From: Paractinoplanes brasiliensis
Lineage (GTDB): Bacteria > Actinomycetota > Actinomycetes > Mycobacteriales > Micromonosporaceae
Reading direction: 5' to 3'
Assembly: GCF_004362215.1 (NCBI RefSeq)
Contig: NZ_SNWR01000001.1
Span: 5,376,001-5,440,000, forward strand
DNA length: 64,000 nucleotides
In this document: positions 42,674 to 51,817 of the stretch, piece by piece
Numbering within the stretch: position 1 is the first letter of the stretch
Layout of the letters: each line of letters begins with the position of its first letter
Program-made: the position numbers and the translations under genes
Notes under the pieces: model-generated
The model's database searches: none
Seen by the model: the letters and a program-made list of their open reading frames with translations, nothing else
What the model was told of the DNA's origin: nothing

Positions 42674-44325
42674 GCTGGCATCTCCTGCTTCTGATCGGTA
42701 GTGATCGTCATCGGTAGAGCCTTGGCCAGGTCGCGCCGGAACCATGTCTCCGCCTGGTAGCTGGAGTAGTGGATCTCCCGGCCGTTGCGGTCGAGCTTGG
42801 TCCGGCCGACCCAAGCCACCGGGCCGGCTGCCTCCACGAGTTCGCGACCGATGAGGTCTACGGCCCGCCACACTCGTTGCTGCCAATCGGCACGTTCGGC
42901 TGTCGGGTCGCTGTCGGGGCCGAGGCCGGCCAGCCAGTTGCGGAAAACCTGATCCAGTACGGCGTAAGCCCGCTCGGCAGCCCGGTCAGCGGCGCCGTTG
43001 TCGTCGGGGCCGCCTGCGGCACGGACGAGGTTGGTGGCGAGACCCCGCAAGGCACGGACCGCGGACTCGGCATCACCGGTCGCATCGATGGCTGTGGCGC
43101 GCAGTGCCGAGTCCTCAACCAGCAACAGCACGTTCATGGTCAGTGAGTCGGAGAAGACCTCGTCGATGACCGCTTGCTGGGTTCCGTAAGCGACGCTCAC
43201 GGCGTGCGGCCGTACCTGGAAGTCCCGGCTCACCACGCCGTCGCGGGTGAGTCGCGCGAGCCATTGCAGCACCGTCGCCGACAGTCTCTGGGGCGGTTCG
43301 CTGGCGGCGGGCACGGGCGGGGGCAGCAGGGTCTGCAACCCCCGCCACAGTGCCCTGGTGTGGTCGTGTGGTCGCGGCAGATAGATCGGAACCCGTTTCT
43401 GTTCACGTTCCCGCGGAGCGCTTCGTCCCCAGACGCTCATCGGTTCGAGCAACTGGCGGTCTTGCCGGTCCAGCCGATCGCCGATGGCGATCATTGCACC
43501 GGTGATGCCGCCGGCATCGCCGAAGAGCCTGATGCGGCGGGACTGCCAGGTGTAGAGGCTGAGAAGCCCGTACGGACCGCGGGTAGCGCCGGGTTCCTCA
43601 GCGGCGCTTTGCGGCTCGCGTTCCCAGACGGGTACGTCACGCTCGTCGGCTGGTTGCCGGAGCGGGCCGATCGGCACGAGGTTGAGCAGAAGTGTCTCGA
43701 GCAGCGTGGCGCCGTCCAGATACACACCGCCGAGGTTGCCGAGAGCACCGACACCGATCGAGTAACCCTTGCCCTTTTTCACCCGCGGGTCACCGAGCGC
43801 CCCGGTCTTGATGCCGGCCGGGTCGTAGGCCTGGCAGTGCACCAGCCACCGTGCCGCCTCGGCAGGAGGAATCGATTCCATGCCGGGTCCGGCGCGGCTG
43901 GTCAGGAACGGCATGCCGTTGGGCACGTCAGCGATGAGCCGTTCCAGCCCGTACGCGTTGTCTTTCTCGGCCCGCAGGCCGGCCACCTGGTAGAACGGGT
44001 GCCGCGGATGCAGCAGATCGAACCGGTCACGGAACTCGTCGAGGTAGTCGGCCAGGTCGCTCAACGGCAACCGCCGACCTCGCCAGAGGGCCCGCCAGGA
44101 CGCCTCGCTCGGGGGGCCGTCCGCGCTGCGATGCAGGACTGCCAGCGCCAGCCGCAGGATCGCGAACGTCTGCGTCGGCAACTCGCACGCGATCATCCGA
44201 ATCTCATCGGCCTGTTCGAACAGCCCGCGTAGCGACACCTCCCGATGGCGGCCTTCAAGGTCCAATACCGGGATCCACGCATCATCGATCAAAGTGAAGC
44301 CTTGAGAATTACTCCGAGCAGCCAA
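42670..44325 (-). CDS. cas8e: Cas8e large Cascade subunit (Cse1/CasA)
   Basis: 551 residues. FTLIDDAWIPVLDLEGRHRE is the typical start; later FYQVAGLRAEKDNAYGLERL, PEEVARW-like PAEAARWLVHCQAYDPAGIK and GGVYLDGATLLETLLLNLV. Recognises the PAM and recruits Cas3. 36 bases separate it from cas3 upstream. Confidence 0.96.
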   Translation of the reverse strand: MAARSNSQGFTLIDDAWIPVLDLEGRHREVSLRGLFEQADEIRMIACELPTQTFAILRLALAVLHRSADGPPSEASWRALWRGRRLPLSDLADYLDEFRDRFDLLHPRHPFYQVAGLRAEKDNAYGLERLIADVPNGMPFLTSRAGPGMESIPPAEAARWLVHCQAYDPAGIKTGALGDPRVKKGKGYSIGVGALGNLGGVYLDGATLLETLLLNLVPIGPLRQPADERDVPVWEREPQSAAEEPGATRGPYGLLSLYTWQSRRIRLFGDAGGITGAMIAIGDRLDRQDRQLLEPMSVWGRSAPREREQKRVPIYLPRPHDHTRALWRGLQTLLPPPVPAASEPPQRLSATVLQWLARLTRDGVVSRDFQVRPHAVSVAYGTQQAVIDEVFSDSLTMNVLLLVEDSALRATAIDATGDAESAVRALRGLATNLVRAAGGPDDNGAADRAAERAYAVLDQVFRNWLAGLGPDSDPTAERADWQQRVWRAVDLIGRELVEAAGPVAWVGRTKLDRNGREIHYSSYQAETWFRRDLAKALPMTITTDQKQEMPA

Positions 44326-44361
44326 TCTGCTGCCTCCGTCCTGTTCTCCGGGTAGCCCGCA

Positions 44362-47220
44362 TCAGCTGTCTCGCGTGGCCCGGAGGCCCTCGTGAGAGTC
44401 GTAATGGAGGTTGAAAGTGCCGACTCGCGCGTGGCCGTCCCTGTCGATGTCCAGGACCAGCTCGCCGGAGAGCCACGGGCTGTCCTGCCAGGCGCTGAGA
44501 TCGACCCGGCCCTCCAGCTCATCGATGACGCCGTCGATGACGTCGGCGGCTGTCATTGACCGGGGGAGGGGCAAGGTGCAGCGGGCGACCTGCCGGGCCA
44601 GCCGTCGGTCGGGTTCACCGGCGGTGGGCACGAGTGCCCCACCCGCGTCGATCCATGGTGGAATCATCAGACCTTCGGGGGTGCGGACGAGCAAGAGGAC
44701 CTCGAGCGTCTCCCCGTCGGTGTCACGAACGTGCCCTCTCGCCGTCTGTTCGTCCGCGTCGCCGACGCTCCCCGAAAGCCAGCCGATCAGCGGTGTTCCG
44801 GCGTCGGCGACGCCGGCCAGCCGGAAGCCGTCTGCCTTCAGTTCCTTTGCGGTGAAGGCCTCCCGCTGTCTCGCCTCGGCCTCGCCGAGCGCCGTCTGCC
44901 ACGCCTCCGGTCCCACTTCGGTCGGGCCGTATGCGGCCTGGGTGAGGGTCGCGATGTCGGCCGGCAGCCGAAGTGGCACGCCGTCCAGGTGCGGCAGCAA
45001 CACGGCGGCGCTGCGCAGCAGCATGGCGGGCTGGTAGACCCGTCGCGACCCGGTAACTGGCTCGGGCGGCTCCTGGGTCCAATCGGCGCCCGCGAGCCAA
45101 CAGGTGGGTGTGCTCAGCCCTGCCGGTCGGTCGTTACGTGGGTGGCGATGCAACCGGCCGATCCGTTGCAGCACCAGGTCGACGGGTGCGAGGTCGGTGA
45201 CGAGCAGGTCGAAGTCGATGTCGAGGGACTGCTCGGCGACCTGGCTGGCCACCACGACGTGCCGGTACGGCCGCCGCCCGTTGCCCGGTGGTCCGAAAGT
45301 GTCGCTGAGCCATCGGTCCTTCGCGGCGCGATCCACGGCCATGAAGCGCGAATGCGCGACCGATATGGGCGTGTCCGCGTCGAGCGCCGCGCGTAGGTGC
45401 TCCGCCGTCTCTTGGACCCGGGCGACGGTGTTGCGGATGACCAGGGCACATCCGCCGTGGCGCAACGTCTCGCGCAGGAGGGCAGCCAGTGTCTCCGGAT
45501 CGTCGTCGAGACGGCAGAGCCGGACCTCGCTGCTGCGACCGGAGTCGGTGCAACTGGCCGTGACGCCGCCGCGACCCGCGGCCGACGTGGTGATCAACGG
45601 ATAGCGCCTGTCGGCACGTACTGCCTCGTACGGATCGACCTTGGGCTTGTGGCGGTCGCGCCACGTGAGCGGCGGTGGCGAACCGAGCCGTCCGTTGTCG
45701 TAAGCCGCCAGCAGTTCCGCGCGCCTCTGCGCCGGCAGGGTCGCCGAGAGCACAACAACCGGCACGCCGTACGCGGCAAGCCACTCCAGGGCGCGGTCCA
45801 GGAATCGGCCCATGTAGACGTCGTAGGCGTGTGCTTCGTCGATGACGACGACTTTTCCGGCAAGGCCGAGATGACGGAGAACCAGGTGTTTGCCCCGCAG
45901 GGCGGCGAGAAGCAGTTGATCGATGGTGCCGACCACAAAGCTGGACAGCAGGGACCGTTTCGACCCGGCCAGCCAGGTATGAACCCCGATCTCGGCACCG
46001 CCGACGTCCTGCCCGACAGCGCTCGGCAGTGAGCTGAAACGCAGCCGGTCGTACTCGGCGTTGAGCGCCGCCTTGCCATGGGCGAGCCGCACGTCGCGTG
46101 CTCCTCGTCCGATCCGGGCGTCTGGTAGCCGACGGAGCCAGGACAGCATCCGGAGGAACATGGCGTCGCTGGTGGCCCGGGTCGGTAACGCGAGGAAACA
46201 TCCTGAGGCCCCGGTGCGCCGGGCAAGGATCTCCACCGCCGCAAGAGCCGCCTCGGTCTTCCCCTCACCCATCGCTGCCTCGACGATGAGCATGCCGGGC
46301 ACCGGCATTCTGGTGGCCAGTTCCACCACGGTTTGCTGCACCGGGCGCGGCACTGCACCGGAGGGCAGGGCGAAACGGGTGGCGAACAACTCGGCCGGGT
46401 CGGTCGGTAGGGGCTGGGCCGGCAGCCACGGGACGGGAAGGTCGACTTCCTCCCAGCCGAATCGGAGCCGATCTTCGTCGGAAGCGTCGAGCACGTACGG
46501 GAAGAACTTCTCGTTGCTGGCGATCCAGTCGGCGACGATGACCAGTCCGGTGAGGGCCGCCTGGGCAGGCTGCGACAGCGGGGTGCCTGCCCAGTCCGGC
46601 AGCCGTTCACGAGCGCCGGACCGGGCAGTCATCCAGGCGAGCAGCTCGCTCTGAACCTGTTGCCAGGCCTCGTCCCCGAGCAGGTATCTCCGAAGCAGGA
46701 TGCCGTCCAGCTGCTCGTCGGTGGGTGGTGTGCCGTGGTGGCCGCCGACGACCACCGCGTACGTGTGCGGGTCGGCCCAGCCCTGCTGCCGCAGCCATTC
46801 GGCGAGCACGATATGCCCAGCAGCGTCGTGGCGAGCCCGTTTTCGCTCGGTGCAAACCTCCTCCCGGTCGTAGCCGAGCCCCTGGTCGCGCATCCGGTTC
46901 ACCAATCCGGCGGTGTGGTCGCGGAAGGATGCCTGCACGGCGAACGCCGGTGTCGCTTTGCCGATGTCGTGCACGCCGGCGAGCCAGGCCGCGAGCGTAC
47001 GGCCGTCGCTGTCGCCGCCTGGCAATTCGCCTGCGATGCGGCGCCTTACGGCGGGGCTGAGCCAGTGTTCCCATAAGCGACCGGCAACGTCGGCCGAGTC
47101 CGCGAGGTGCCGCCACAGCGGTAGCCAGCCGACCGCCGACAGGCCCGTACGGTCGGTCTTTCCCCACGCCGAGCGGGCAGCTGAGCTCAGTCCCGCTGCG
47201 CCTTGTCCCATGGTGCTCAC
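44362..47220 (-). CDS. cas3: Cas3 nuclease-helicase, type I-E
   Basis: 952 residues. HD nuclease domain with H84-D85 (AGVHDIGKATPAF) and HxxxxH-type GGHHGTPP. SF2 helicase motifs: AAMGEGKTEAAL, VIDEAHAYD, LSATLP, SQVAEQSLDIDFD, LVLQRIGRLHRH. Degrades the target strand once recruited by Cascade. The start overlaps the stop of the upstream SF1 helicase gene by four bases (ATGA), so the two are translationally coupled. Confidence 0.96.
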   Translation of the reverse strand: MSTMGQGAAGLSSAARSAWGKTDRTGLSAVGWLPLWRHLADSADVAGRLWEHWLSPAVRRRIAGELPGGDSDGRTLAAWLAGVHDIGKATPAFAVQASFRDHTAGLVNRMRDQGLGYDREEVCTERKRARHDAAGHIVLAEWLRQQGWADPHTYAVVVGGHHGTPPTDEQLDGILLRRYLLGDEAWQQVQSELLAWMTARSGARERLPDWAGTPLSQPAQAALTGLVIVADWIASNEKFFPYVLDASDEDRLRFGWEEVDLPVPWLPAQPLPTDPAELFATRFALPSGAVPRPVQQTVVELATRMPVPGMLIVEAAMGEGKTEAALAAVEILARRTGASGCFLALPTRATSDAMFLRMLSWLRRLPDARIGRGARDVRLAHGKAALNAEYDRLRFSSLPSAVGQDVGGAEIGVHTWLAGSKRSLLSSFVVGTIDQLLLAALRGKHLVLRHLGLAGKVVVIDEAHAYDVYMGRFLDRALEWLAAYGVPVVVLSATLPAQRRAELLAAYDNGRLGSPPPLTWRDRHKPKVDPYEAVRADRRYPLITTSAAGRGGVTASCTDSGRSSEVRLCRLDDDPETLAALLRETLRHGGCALVIRNTVARVQETAEHLRAALDADTPISVAHSRFMAVDRAAKDRWLSDTFGPPGNGRRPYRHVVVASQVAEQSLDIDFDLLVTDLAPVDLVLQRIGRLHRHPRNDRPAGLSTPTCWLAGADWTQEPPEPVTGSRRVYQPAMLLRSAAVLLPHLDGVPLRLPADIATLTQAAYGPTEVGPEAWQTALGEAEARQREAFTAKELKADGFRLAGVADAGTPLIGWLSGSVGDADEQTARGHVRDTDGETLEVLLLVRTPEGLMIPPWIDAGGALVPTAGEPDRRLARQVARCTLPLPRSMTAADVIDGVIDELEGRVDLSAWQDSPWLSGELVLDIDRDGHARVGTFNLHYDSHEGLRATRDS

Positions 47221-49319
47221 GTCAGCGCCGGCAGCAGGTTGGTCGGCTTGCCGCTGTGCGACAGATAGAGCACGTCACGGGCCCTGGTGAGTGCCACGAA
47301 CAGGAGGCAGCGTTCCCGCTGCAAGTCCTGCCGGTAGGCGAGTGGGTCGTCGGCCGCCGAGGTTACGGCGTTGGCCGCCGGAAGAGCCCCTGCGTCCAGC
47401 CCCACCACGGCGAGGCATCGAAACTCGAGCCCCTTCATTCCGTGCATGGTGGTGACCCGTACGCCGTCGGTGCCCTGGTTGTCGTCGGCAACCGGGATGT
47501 ACGCGCCGGCGAGGGTTGTCCTGATGGCCTTGACAAGCTTTCCCGTACGGGCGGCGACGCCGATCGCATGCGGCTCGACGCCCTGATCCAACCATGTTCC
47601 GACTCGTTCGATGAGACTCTCGAGTTCGTCGTTCTGATCGCGGTGGGTGCTCAGCTCCGGCCTGCTGCCCCGGGTGATCGATCGGTAACCGGTCAGGGAG
47701 TCCGGAGCGTCGTCGAGGCCGACTACTGCATGGGGGTCCAGAACCTTCACCGACAGGTCGAGGATTTCGTGGGTGGTGCGGTAGTTCACCGTCAGCCGAC
47801 GGGTTCGGCCGCGTACGGGAATTCCGAGGCGGGCAAGCGACACCTGGCTGTCATAGATGCGCTGGTGGGGGTCGGCGAGCAGGAACATGTCGTTGTTCCC
47901 GGCGGGCACGAGCGCACGCAACAGCCGCCACTGCGCAGGGTGAAGATCCTGTCCCTCATCCACGACGATGTGCCGGTAGGGGGCCGGTGCGCCTGCGGCG
48001 AGGGCAGCAGCCTCGTCAGCGAGTTGGGTGTGGGTTTGCATGCGCATCGAGGCCAGTTTGTCCACCACGCCGGAGATGGCGGCCCAAACCTGGTCACGTT
48101 GCGCCGCACGCAGACCTGCGCCTCGGCCCTTTCGTGGAGTGTCGCGGTAGGCCTCTGCCGTGGTCAGCTGCTGAGCCAGAATCACCTGCTCCCACTCGCG
48201 TTTGAGGAAGGCGGGGCTGACCCGGCTGACTACACCGGCACGATTCACCTGCGAGGGAGCGGTGCGGGCGGCCTCTTCCCAGAGCGGTTCCACGATCGAG
48301 TCGGTCGCGACGGTGATCCTCTTCCGGCGCTGCGCGACGATCTGGTGCGCGAGTTTGTCGACGCCGACGACCTCGATGCGCCGCAGGACCGCAGGATCGG
48401 AGCTCAGCAGACGCAGTTGCTTGCCCAGGGCGTCGGCAAGGGAACGCGTGTAGGTGGTCAGTAGCACCTTCGACTCGTCGTCGGGTAGCCGTCGGGCGAG
48501 GAACACGGCCCGGTGCAGGCCGGTGACGGTCTTGCCGGTGCCCGCGCTGCCAGTGATCAAGGCGGGCCCGGTGTAGGTCACGCGGTAGGCGACGTCGCGC
48601 TGGGCAGAGTGCAGGAAGGTACGCCACACGTCGAAGGGGTGGGCGAGAATGGCGGCCAGTTCGACCGGGCCGGAGACGAAGGCGATCCGGTCGGGAGTGC
48701 GCTGAGCGGCGGTGAGCAGGTCGTCGGGGTTCACGTCGTCAACGATCCGTTCGGCCATCTCTTCCCACACTTCCGGGACGGACATGCCGCTGGCCAAGCC
48801 GGTCAGGACGTCGTACTGGACCTGGGGGAGCAGGGTGCTCAGGCCCTCCAGCTCCTTGTCCGTGCTGATCCGCCGAAGCAGCGGCACAAGTTCCTTGTCG
48901 ATGCCGAGCCGTTCGAAGTTGGCCGCCGAGACGTCGTCGAACAGTCCGGTCGTCGGCGACGGCTCGGTGGATGCAGTGAACTCGTCGAGGCCGGCCTGAT
49001 CCCGTACCTCCAGGACGCCGAGCACCTGGTTGACGGTGAACCGCCGTCTCGTCGCGAACGTGTTGGCGTCGTCGTGCGGCAGCACGTTGAGCAACGCGTA
49101 ACGCTCTGCGCCGAGGGCGAGGACGACGCCACGGTAGAACTGGTCGATGCGGATCGTGCGAACGTGGGGATCCCTTGCGCCGCTCAGTTTCTCGAGGTGA
49201 ATACCGGCATGAGTGTGCGCGGAGAACTTGTCGATCGCGGTCAGGACCGCATGTTGCACCGGCCGCTGCAGTTTGGCGTACGCGGGTAGGAACCCGCGGT
49301 CGATGGCCAACTCGGCCAT
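47217..49319 (-). CDS. SF1 (UvrD/REP-like) helicase with N-terminal RelE-like domain, coupled to cas3
   Basis: 700 residues from ATG 49319 (MAELAIDRGFL). Residues about 10-92 resemble the RelE/ParE toxin fold: a helical start, HLEKLSGARDPHVRTIRID, FYRGVVLALGAERYALLNVL and a basic end. Helicase motifs are GSAGTGKT (257-264), TYTRSLAD, VVDEGQDLHPAQWRLL, NYRTTHEILDL, HGMKGLEFRCLAVVG and VALTRARDVLYL. Such fusions are known in actinobacteria as UvrD-type helicases of unknown role. Here it is the first gene of the cas operon and overlaps cas3 by ATGA. It could help target clearance, feed adaptation, or be an independent defence protein. Confidence 0.85.
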   Translation of the reverse strand: MAELAIDRGFLPAYAKLQRPVQHAVLTAIDKFSAHTHAGIHLEKLSGARDPHVRTIRIDQFYRGVVLALGAERYALLNVLPHDDANTFATRRRFTVNQVLGVLEVRDQAGLDEFTASTEPSPTTGLFDDVSAANFERLGIDKELVPLLRRISTDKELEGLSTLLPQVQYDVLTGLASGMSVPEVWEEMAERIVDDVNPDDLLTAAQRTPDRIAFVSGPVELAAILAHPFDVWRTFLHSAQRDVAYRVTYTGPALITGSAGTGKTVTGLHRAVFLARRLPDDESKVLLTTYTRSLADALGKQLRLLSSDPAVLRRIEVVGVDKLAHQIVAQRRKRITVATDSIVEPLWEEAARTAPSQVNRAGVVSRVSPAFLKREWEQVILAQQLTTAEAYRDTPRKGRGAGLRAAQRDQVWAAISGVVDKLASMRMQTHTQLADEAAALAAGAPAPYRHIVVDEGQDLHPAQWRLLRALVPAGNNDMFLLADPHQRIYDSQVSLARLGIPVRGRTRRLTVNYRTTHEILDLSVKVLDPHAVVGLDDAPDSLTGYRSITRGSRPELSTHRDQNDELESLIERVGTWLDQGVEPHAIGVAARTGKLVKAIRTTLAGAYIPVADDNQGTDGVRVTTMHGMKGLEFRCLAVVGLDAGALPAANAVTSAADDPLAYRQDLQRERCLLFVALTRARDVLYLSHSGKPTNLLPALT

Positions 49320-49528
49320 ACTCACTCCCCTGTTCGGTCCACTCAGCCGACCAGCACGCCATAACAAGCGACCGCAAAGCCAGCCTGGTTCTCACAAACC
49401 GTTCGGCAAGCTGTCACCGTCGGCTGTGGACCTCACCCTGGCACGGTGGCCAACCCGTCCGCAAGTTGTGAACGGTATTTCCAAGAATTGGCACGGCTGT
49501 TCGCCCGTAGGCTGTTAAGGTCAGGCTC
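49320..49528. promoter_or_regulatory. Divergent promoter region for the cas operon and the kinase gene
   Basis: 209 bases between the helicase start (-) and kinase start (+) must hold the promoters of both transcripts. For the kinase, TAGGCT (49508-49513), about 16 bases before the GTG, resembles a -10 box and suggests a short or absent leader. No clear operator palindrome was seen. Confidence 0.5.
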
Positions 49529-50800
49529 GTGGAGGCAGGCATTCGCCTAAAGGGCCGATACCGGCTAGACCGTTTTCCCCTGGCCCACCACGGAATGGCC
49601 GAGGTGTGGCCCGCGCATGACACCGTGCTCAACCGCCCGGTGATCGTTAAGGCTGTCCCGGCATCCACGATGGATGTCGACCTGGCGAAACGGTTCCAGC
49701 GTGAGGCGCTGCTGACCGCGCGGCTTGTCCACCCAGGTGTGCCCGCCGTTTACGACTTCGGCCAGCACGACGGCCGCTTCTATCTGGTCATGCAGCGAAT
49801 CCGGGGGATAGCCCTGTCCGACCTGATCGCGGAGTACCACCCTCTGCCGATCGCCTGGGTGGCCGCCATCGGTGCACAGGTCAGCAGTGTCCTGATTGCG
49901 GCACGGCAGATCGGCCTGATTCACCGCGACATCAAACCGAGCAACGCCATGCTGGAGACCAGCGGAGCCGTGAAGGTGCTCGACTTCGGGTTGGCGGCGA
50001 TATACGGAGACGACCGCTACTCCAGAATCACCCAGAGCGGTGACAGTCTCGGCACCCTCGGCTACATGGCCCCGGAACAGGTTGAGGGCAACCCCACCGA
50101 TCATCGCACCGACCTCTACGGGCTCGGAGCCACCCTCTTCGACCTCCTCGCCGGGCGCGCGCCCTTCGACGGATCCACCACGACAAGCACCGTGCAGCGC
50201 CAATTGCGAGCCTCACCGCCCCGCCCGGCGACACTCCGTACGGACATCCCGGCCCCTATTGACGGCCTGGTTCACAGGCTGATGGCCCGCAACCCGGAGC
50301 ACCGTCCCGCCAGTGCAGCCGAGGTGTACTCGGAGCTGATCCCCTTCATTGGGGATCTGCCGCCGATTCCCAGGGTCGTCAACAGTCAACCCGACGCCGT
50401 CAGGGCCTATGCGGCCGTCGTCGGCCAGGTGCATGTTCCTGCTGGAACTCGGGCCCAGGACAACACACCACAACTGGATATGGACCCAGGACTCTCCAGG
50501 AAGAGGGGCGAAGAGCAGGCCGAGTCGCTGGCTGCCGCCGGGAACCTTCGAGCCGCAGTCCAGCAGTGGCGGCGGCTCGCTGAGCATCAAGCCTTCGAGC
50601 ATGGCGCCGACGCCCCGACAGCCGTCGAGTACCACCTTCGGGCCATTCGCCTGCTCAGCGAGCTCGGCGAGAACGGGCGAGCCCTGCGTCAGCTCCGGTC
50701 GTTGCTGAACGACCTGACATGCCTCGTCGACCCCGAGCATTCGTCCGTCTCGGCCGTGCAGCAGGAGATCGCACGGATCAGCGAGACCGGATCCGAATAG
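49529..50800 (+). CDS. Soluble Hanks-type Ser/Thr protein kinase
   Basis: 423 residues. Kinase domain about 10-275 with Lys41 (PVIVKAV), catalytic loop HRDIKPSNAML (Asp134) and DFG at 152-154, then GTLGYMAPEQ and TDLYGLGATLFDLLAGRAPF. The glycine loop is poor (LAHHGMAEVW), which may affect activity. No transmembrane segment or PASTA repeats; the C-terminal 130 residues are helical and TPR-like (LAAAGNLRAAVQQWRRLAEH ...). It is divergent from the cas operon; similar kinases occur in some phage-defence systems, but a partner here is not established. Confidence 0.88.
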   Translation: MEAGIRLKGRYRLDRFPLAHHGMAEVWPAHDTVLNRPVIVKAVPASTMDVDLAKRFQREALLTARLVHPGVPAVYDFGQHDGRFYLVMQRIRGIALSDLIAEYHPLPIAWVAAIGAQVSSVLIAARQIGLIHRDIKPSNAMLETSGAVKVLDFGLAAIYGDDRYSRITQSGDSLGTLGYMAPEQVEGNPTDHRTDLYGLGATLFDLLAGRAPFDGSTTTSTVQRQLRASPPRPATLRTDIPAPIDGLVHRLMARNPEHRPASAAEVYSELIPFIGDLPPIPRVVNSQPDAVRAYAAVVGQVHVPAGTRAQDNTPQLDMDPGLSRKRGEEQAESLAAAGNLRAAVQQWRRLAEHQAFEHGADAPTAVEYHLRAIRLLSELGENGRALRQLRSLLNDLTCLVDPEHSSVSAVQQEIARISETGSE

Positions 50801-51518
50801 CCCGCTGGGCTTGCCGGCCGGATGGGCGGCCGGCAAGCCGCACCGTCCGGGGATCACTGAATACCGGCGGCAGCAGAACCGCCTTCTGCTCCGCGAACCG
50901 CCTGCCGTTCAGGTGGAAGATCATGGTGCAACTCTGCCCTCGTGTCTCCGTCGTCAGTGCGCGCCGAGCCAGCGGCGAATACATGCCGCTGTGCTTCAGC
51001 CAGGCCGCCTCCTCGCCATGACCGTCGAAGCCCCGGCCGATCGCGGCGTGACCGAAAGCGTCGTGGACCGCCCGGAACATGTCGTTCTCAGCGTCACTGA
51101 GGTACGGATGTGGGTTACCGGTGTCAGAAGTGGCGAAAACCTTGAGCTCGCGGTGCGCGATGTCCTCGACCATGGCGGCGGCATCGGCGTACGGGTCAAT
51201 GCTCGTGATCCGGACCTTCACACCGAGCCCGCCGAATTCGCGGCGACCCACCAGGTACTCGTACTGCCTGATGGTCTCTCGCCGGAGGGCAGCGTAGGCG
51301 TCGTCGGCCCGTGGATCCCGTACCGGCGCCTTCACATACGCCGCTGCGATGGCTGCCCCGAGCGTCGGGTCGAGGCGCACACGGGCGTAGTGATCGGGGG
51401 AAACCCAGTCAAGGCAGCCCCATCGTCGCGCGCCGTTCGCCAGGTACGAGACCGCACGCAGTGATTGTTTCGTCGTGGTCGCAGAAGGTTGCGCTGCCGT
51501 CGATGCGGATGAAGGCAA
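50778..51518 (-). CDS. Uncharacterised protein with VHDAFGHA metal-site-like motif
   Basis: 246 residues in the long frame. Core features are FRAVHDAFGHAAIGRGFDGH, then GEEAAWLKHSGMYSPLARRA and LTTETRGQSC, where His, His and Glu residues could bind a metal. I know similar sequences only as uncharacterised proteins of actinobacteria and their phages. The only start at the left of the frame is TTG 51518 with no ribosome site; the well-placed start belongs to the overlapping 39-codon frame, which ends at CCT-TGA-C in a +1 relation to this frame. The true product may be a frameshift fusion. Confidence 0.6.
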   Translation of the reverse strand: MPSSASTAAQPSATTTKQSLRAVSYLANGARRWGCLDWVSPDHYARVRLDPTLGAAIAAAYVKAPVRDPRADDAYAALRRETIRQYEYLVGRREFGGLGVKVRITSIDPYADAAAMVEDIAHRELKVFATSDTGNPHPYLSDAENDMFRAVHDAFGHAAIGRGFDGHGEEAAWLKHSGMYSPLARRALTTETRGQSCTMIFHLNGRRFAEQKAVLLPPVFSDPRTVRLAGRPSGRQAQRAIRIRSR

Positions 51519-51528
51519 TCGTGTTCAT
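51409..51528 (-). CDS. 39-residue ORF with strong ribosome site; possible frameshifted N-terminus of the next gene
   Basis: MNTIAFIRIDGSATFCDHDE, then TITACGLVPGERRATMGLP and stop. GAGGAGG lies three bases before the ATG. It overlaps the 246-residue frame. The end reads ATG GGG CTG CCT TGA C; a +1 shift there enters the long frame at LDWVSPDHYARV. It could be a genuine small protein, a programmed shift, or a disrupted gene. Confidence 0.5.
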   Translation of the reverse strand: MNTIAFIRIDGSATFCDHDETITACGLVPGERRATMGLP

Positions 51529-51562
51529 GGTCCTCCTCAGGTCGTTGTTCCGAAGCAGGTAG

Positions 51563-51724
51563 TCAGGGGCGAGGAGTGTCCGATGAGGTGTTGGCTCCCG
51601 GCCTTTCTGCCGCTTCCTGCTGCGCCCGTAGCGCCAACCCCAGCCGGCGAATCTCCGAAACGCGACGATCATGGTGGATCTTGGCGAACTTCCCGATCGT
51701 CGTACTGTGTCCGCGCCTGCCCAT
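51563..51724 (-). CDS. Small hypothetical protein, 53 residues
   Basis: ATG 51724 follows GGAGG at a good distance, giving MGRRGHSTTIGKFAKIHHDR followed by RVSEIRRLGLALRAQQEAAE and a polar tail. Basic and probably helical, possibly nucleic-acid binding. It begins the short minus-strand unit that continues into the two ORFs above. Confidence 0.5.
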   Translation of the reverse strand: MGRRGHSTTIGKFAKIHHDRRVSEIRRLGLALRAQQEAAERPGANTSSDTPRP

Positions 51725-51817
51725 CGCAACCTCCAAGTGGCGGCCTGTGAACCATTCGGTCAGCACTGTACTTGTGAACTCAACTCACAGTCTAGACGTT
51801 TATGCTAGCGTTCACGC

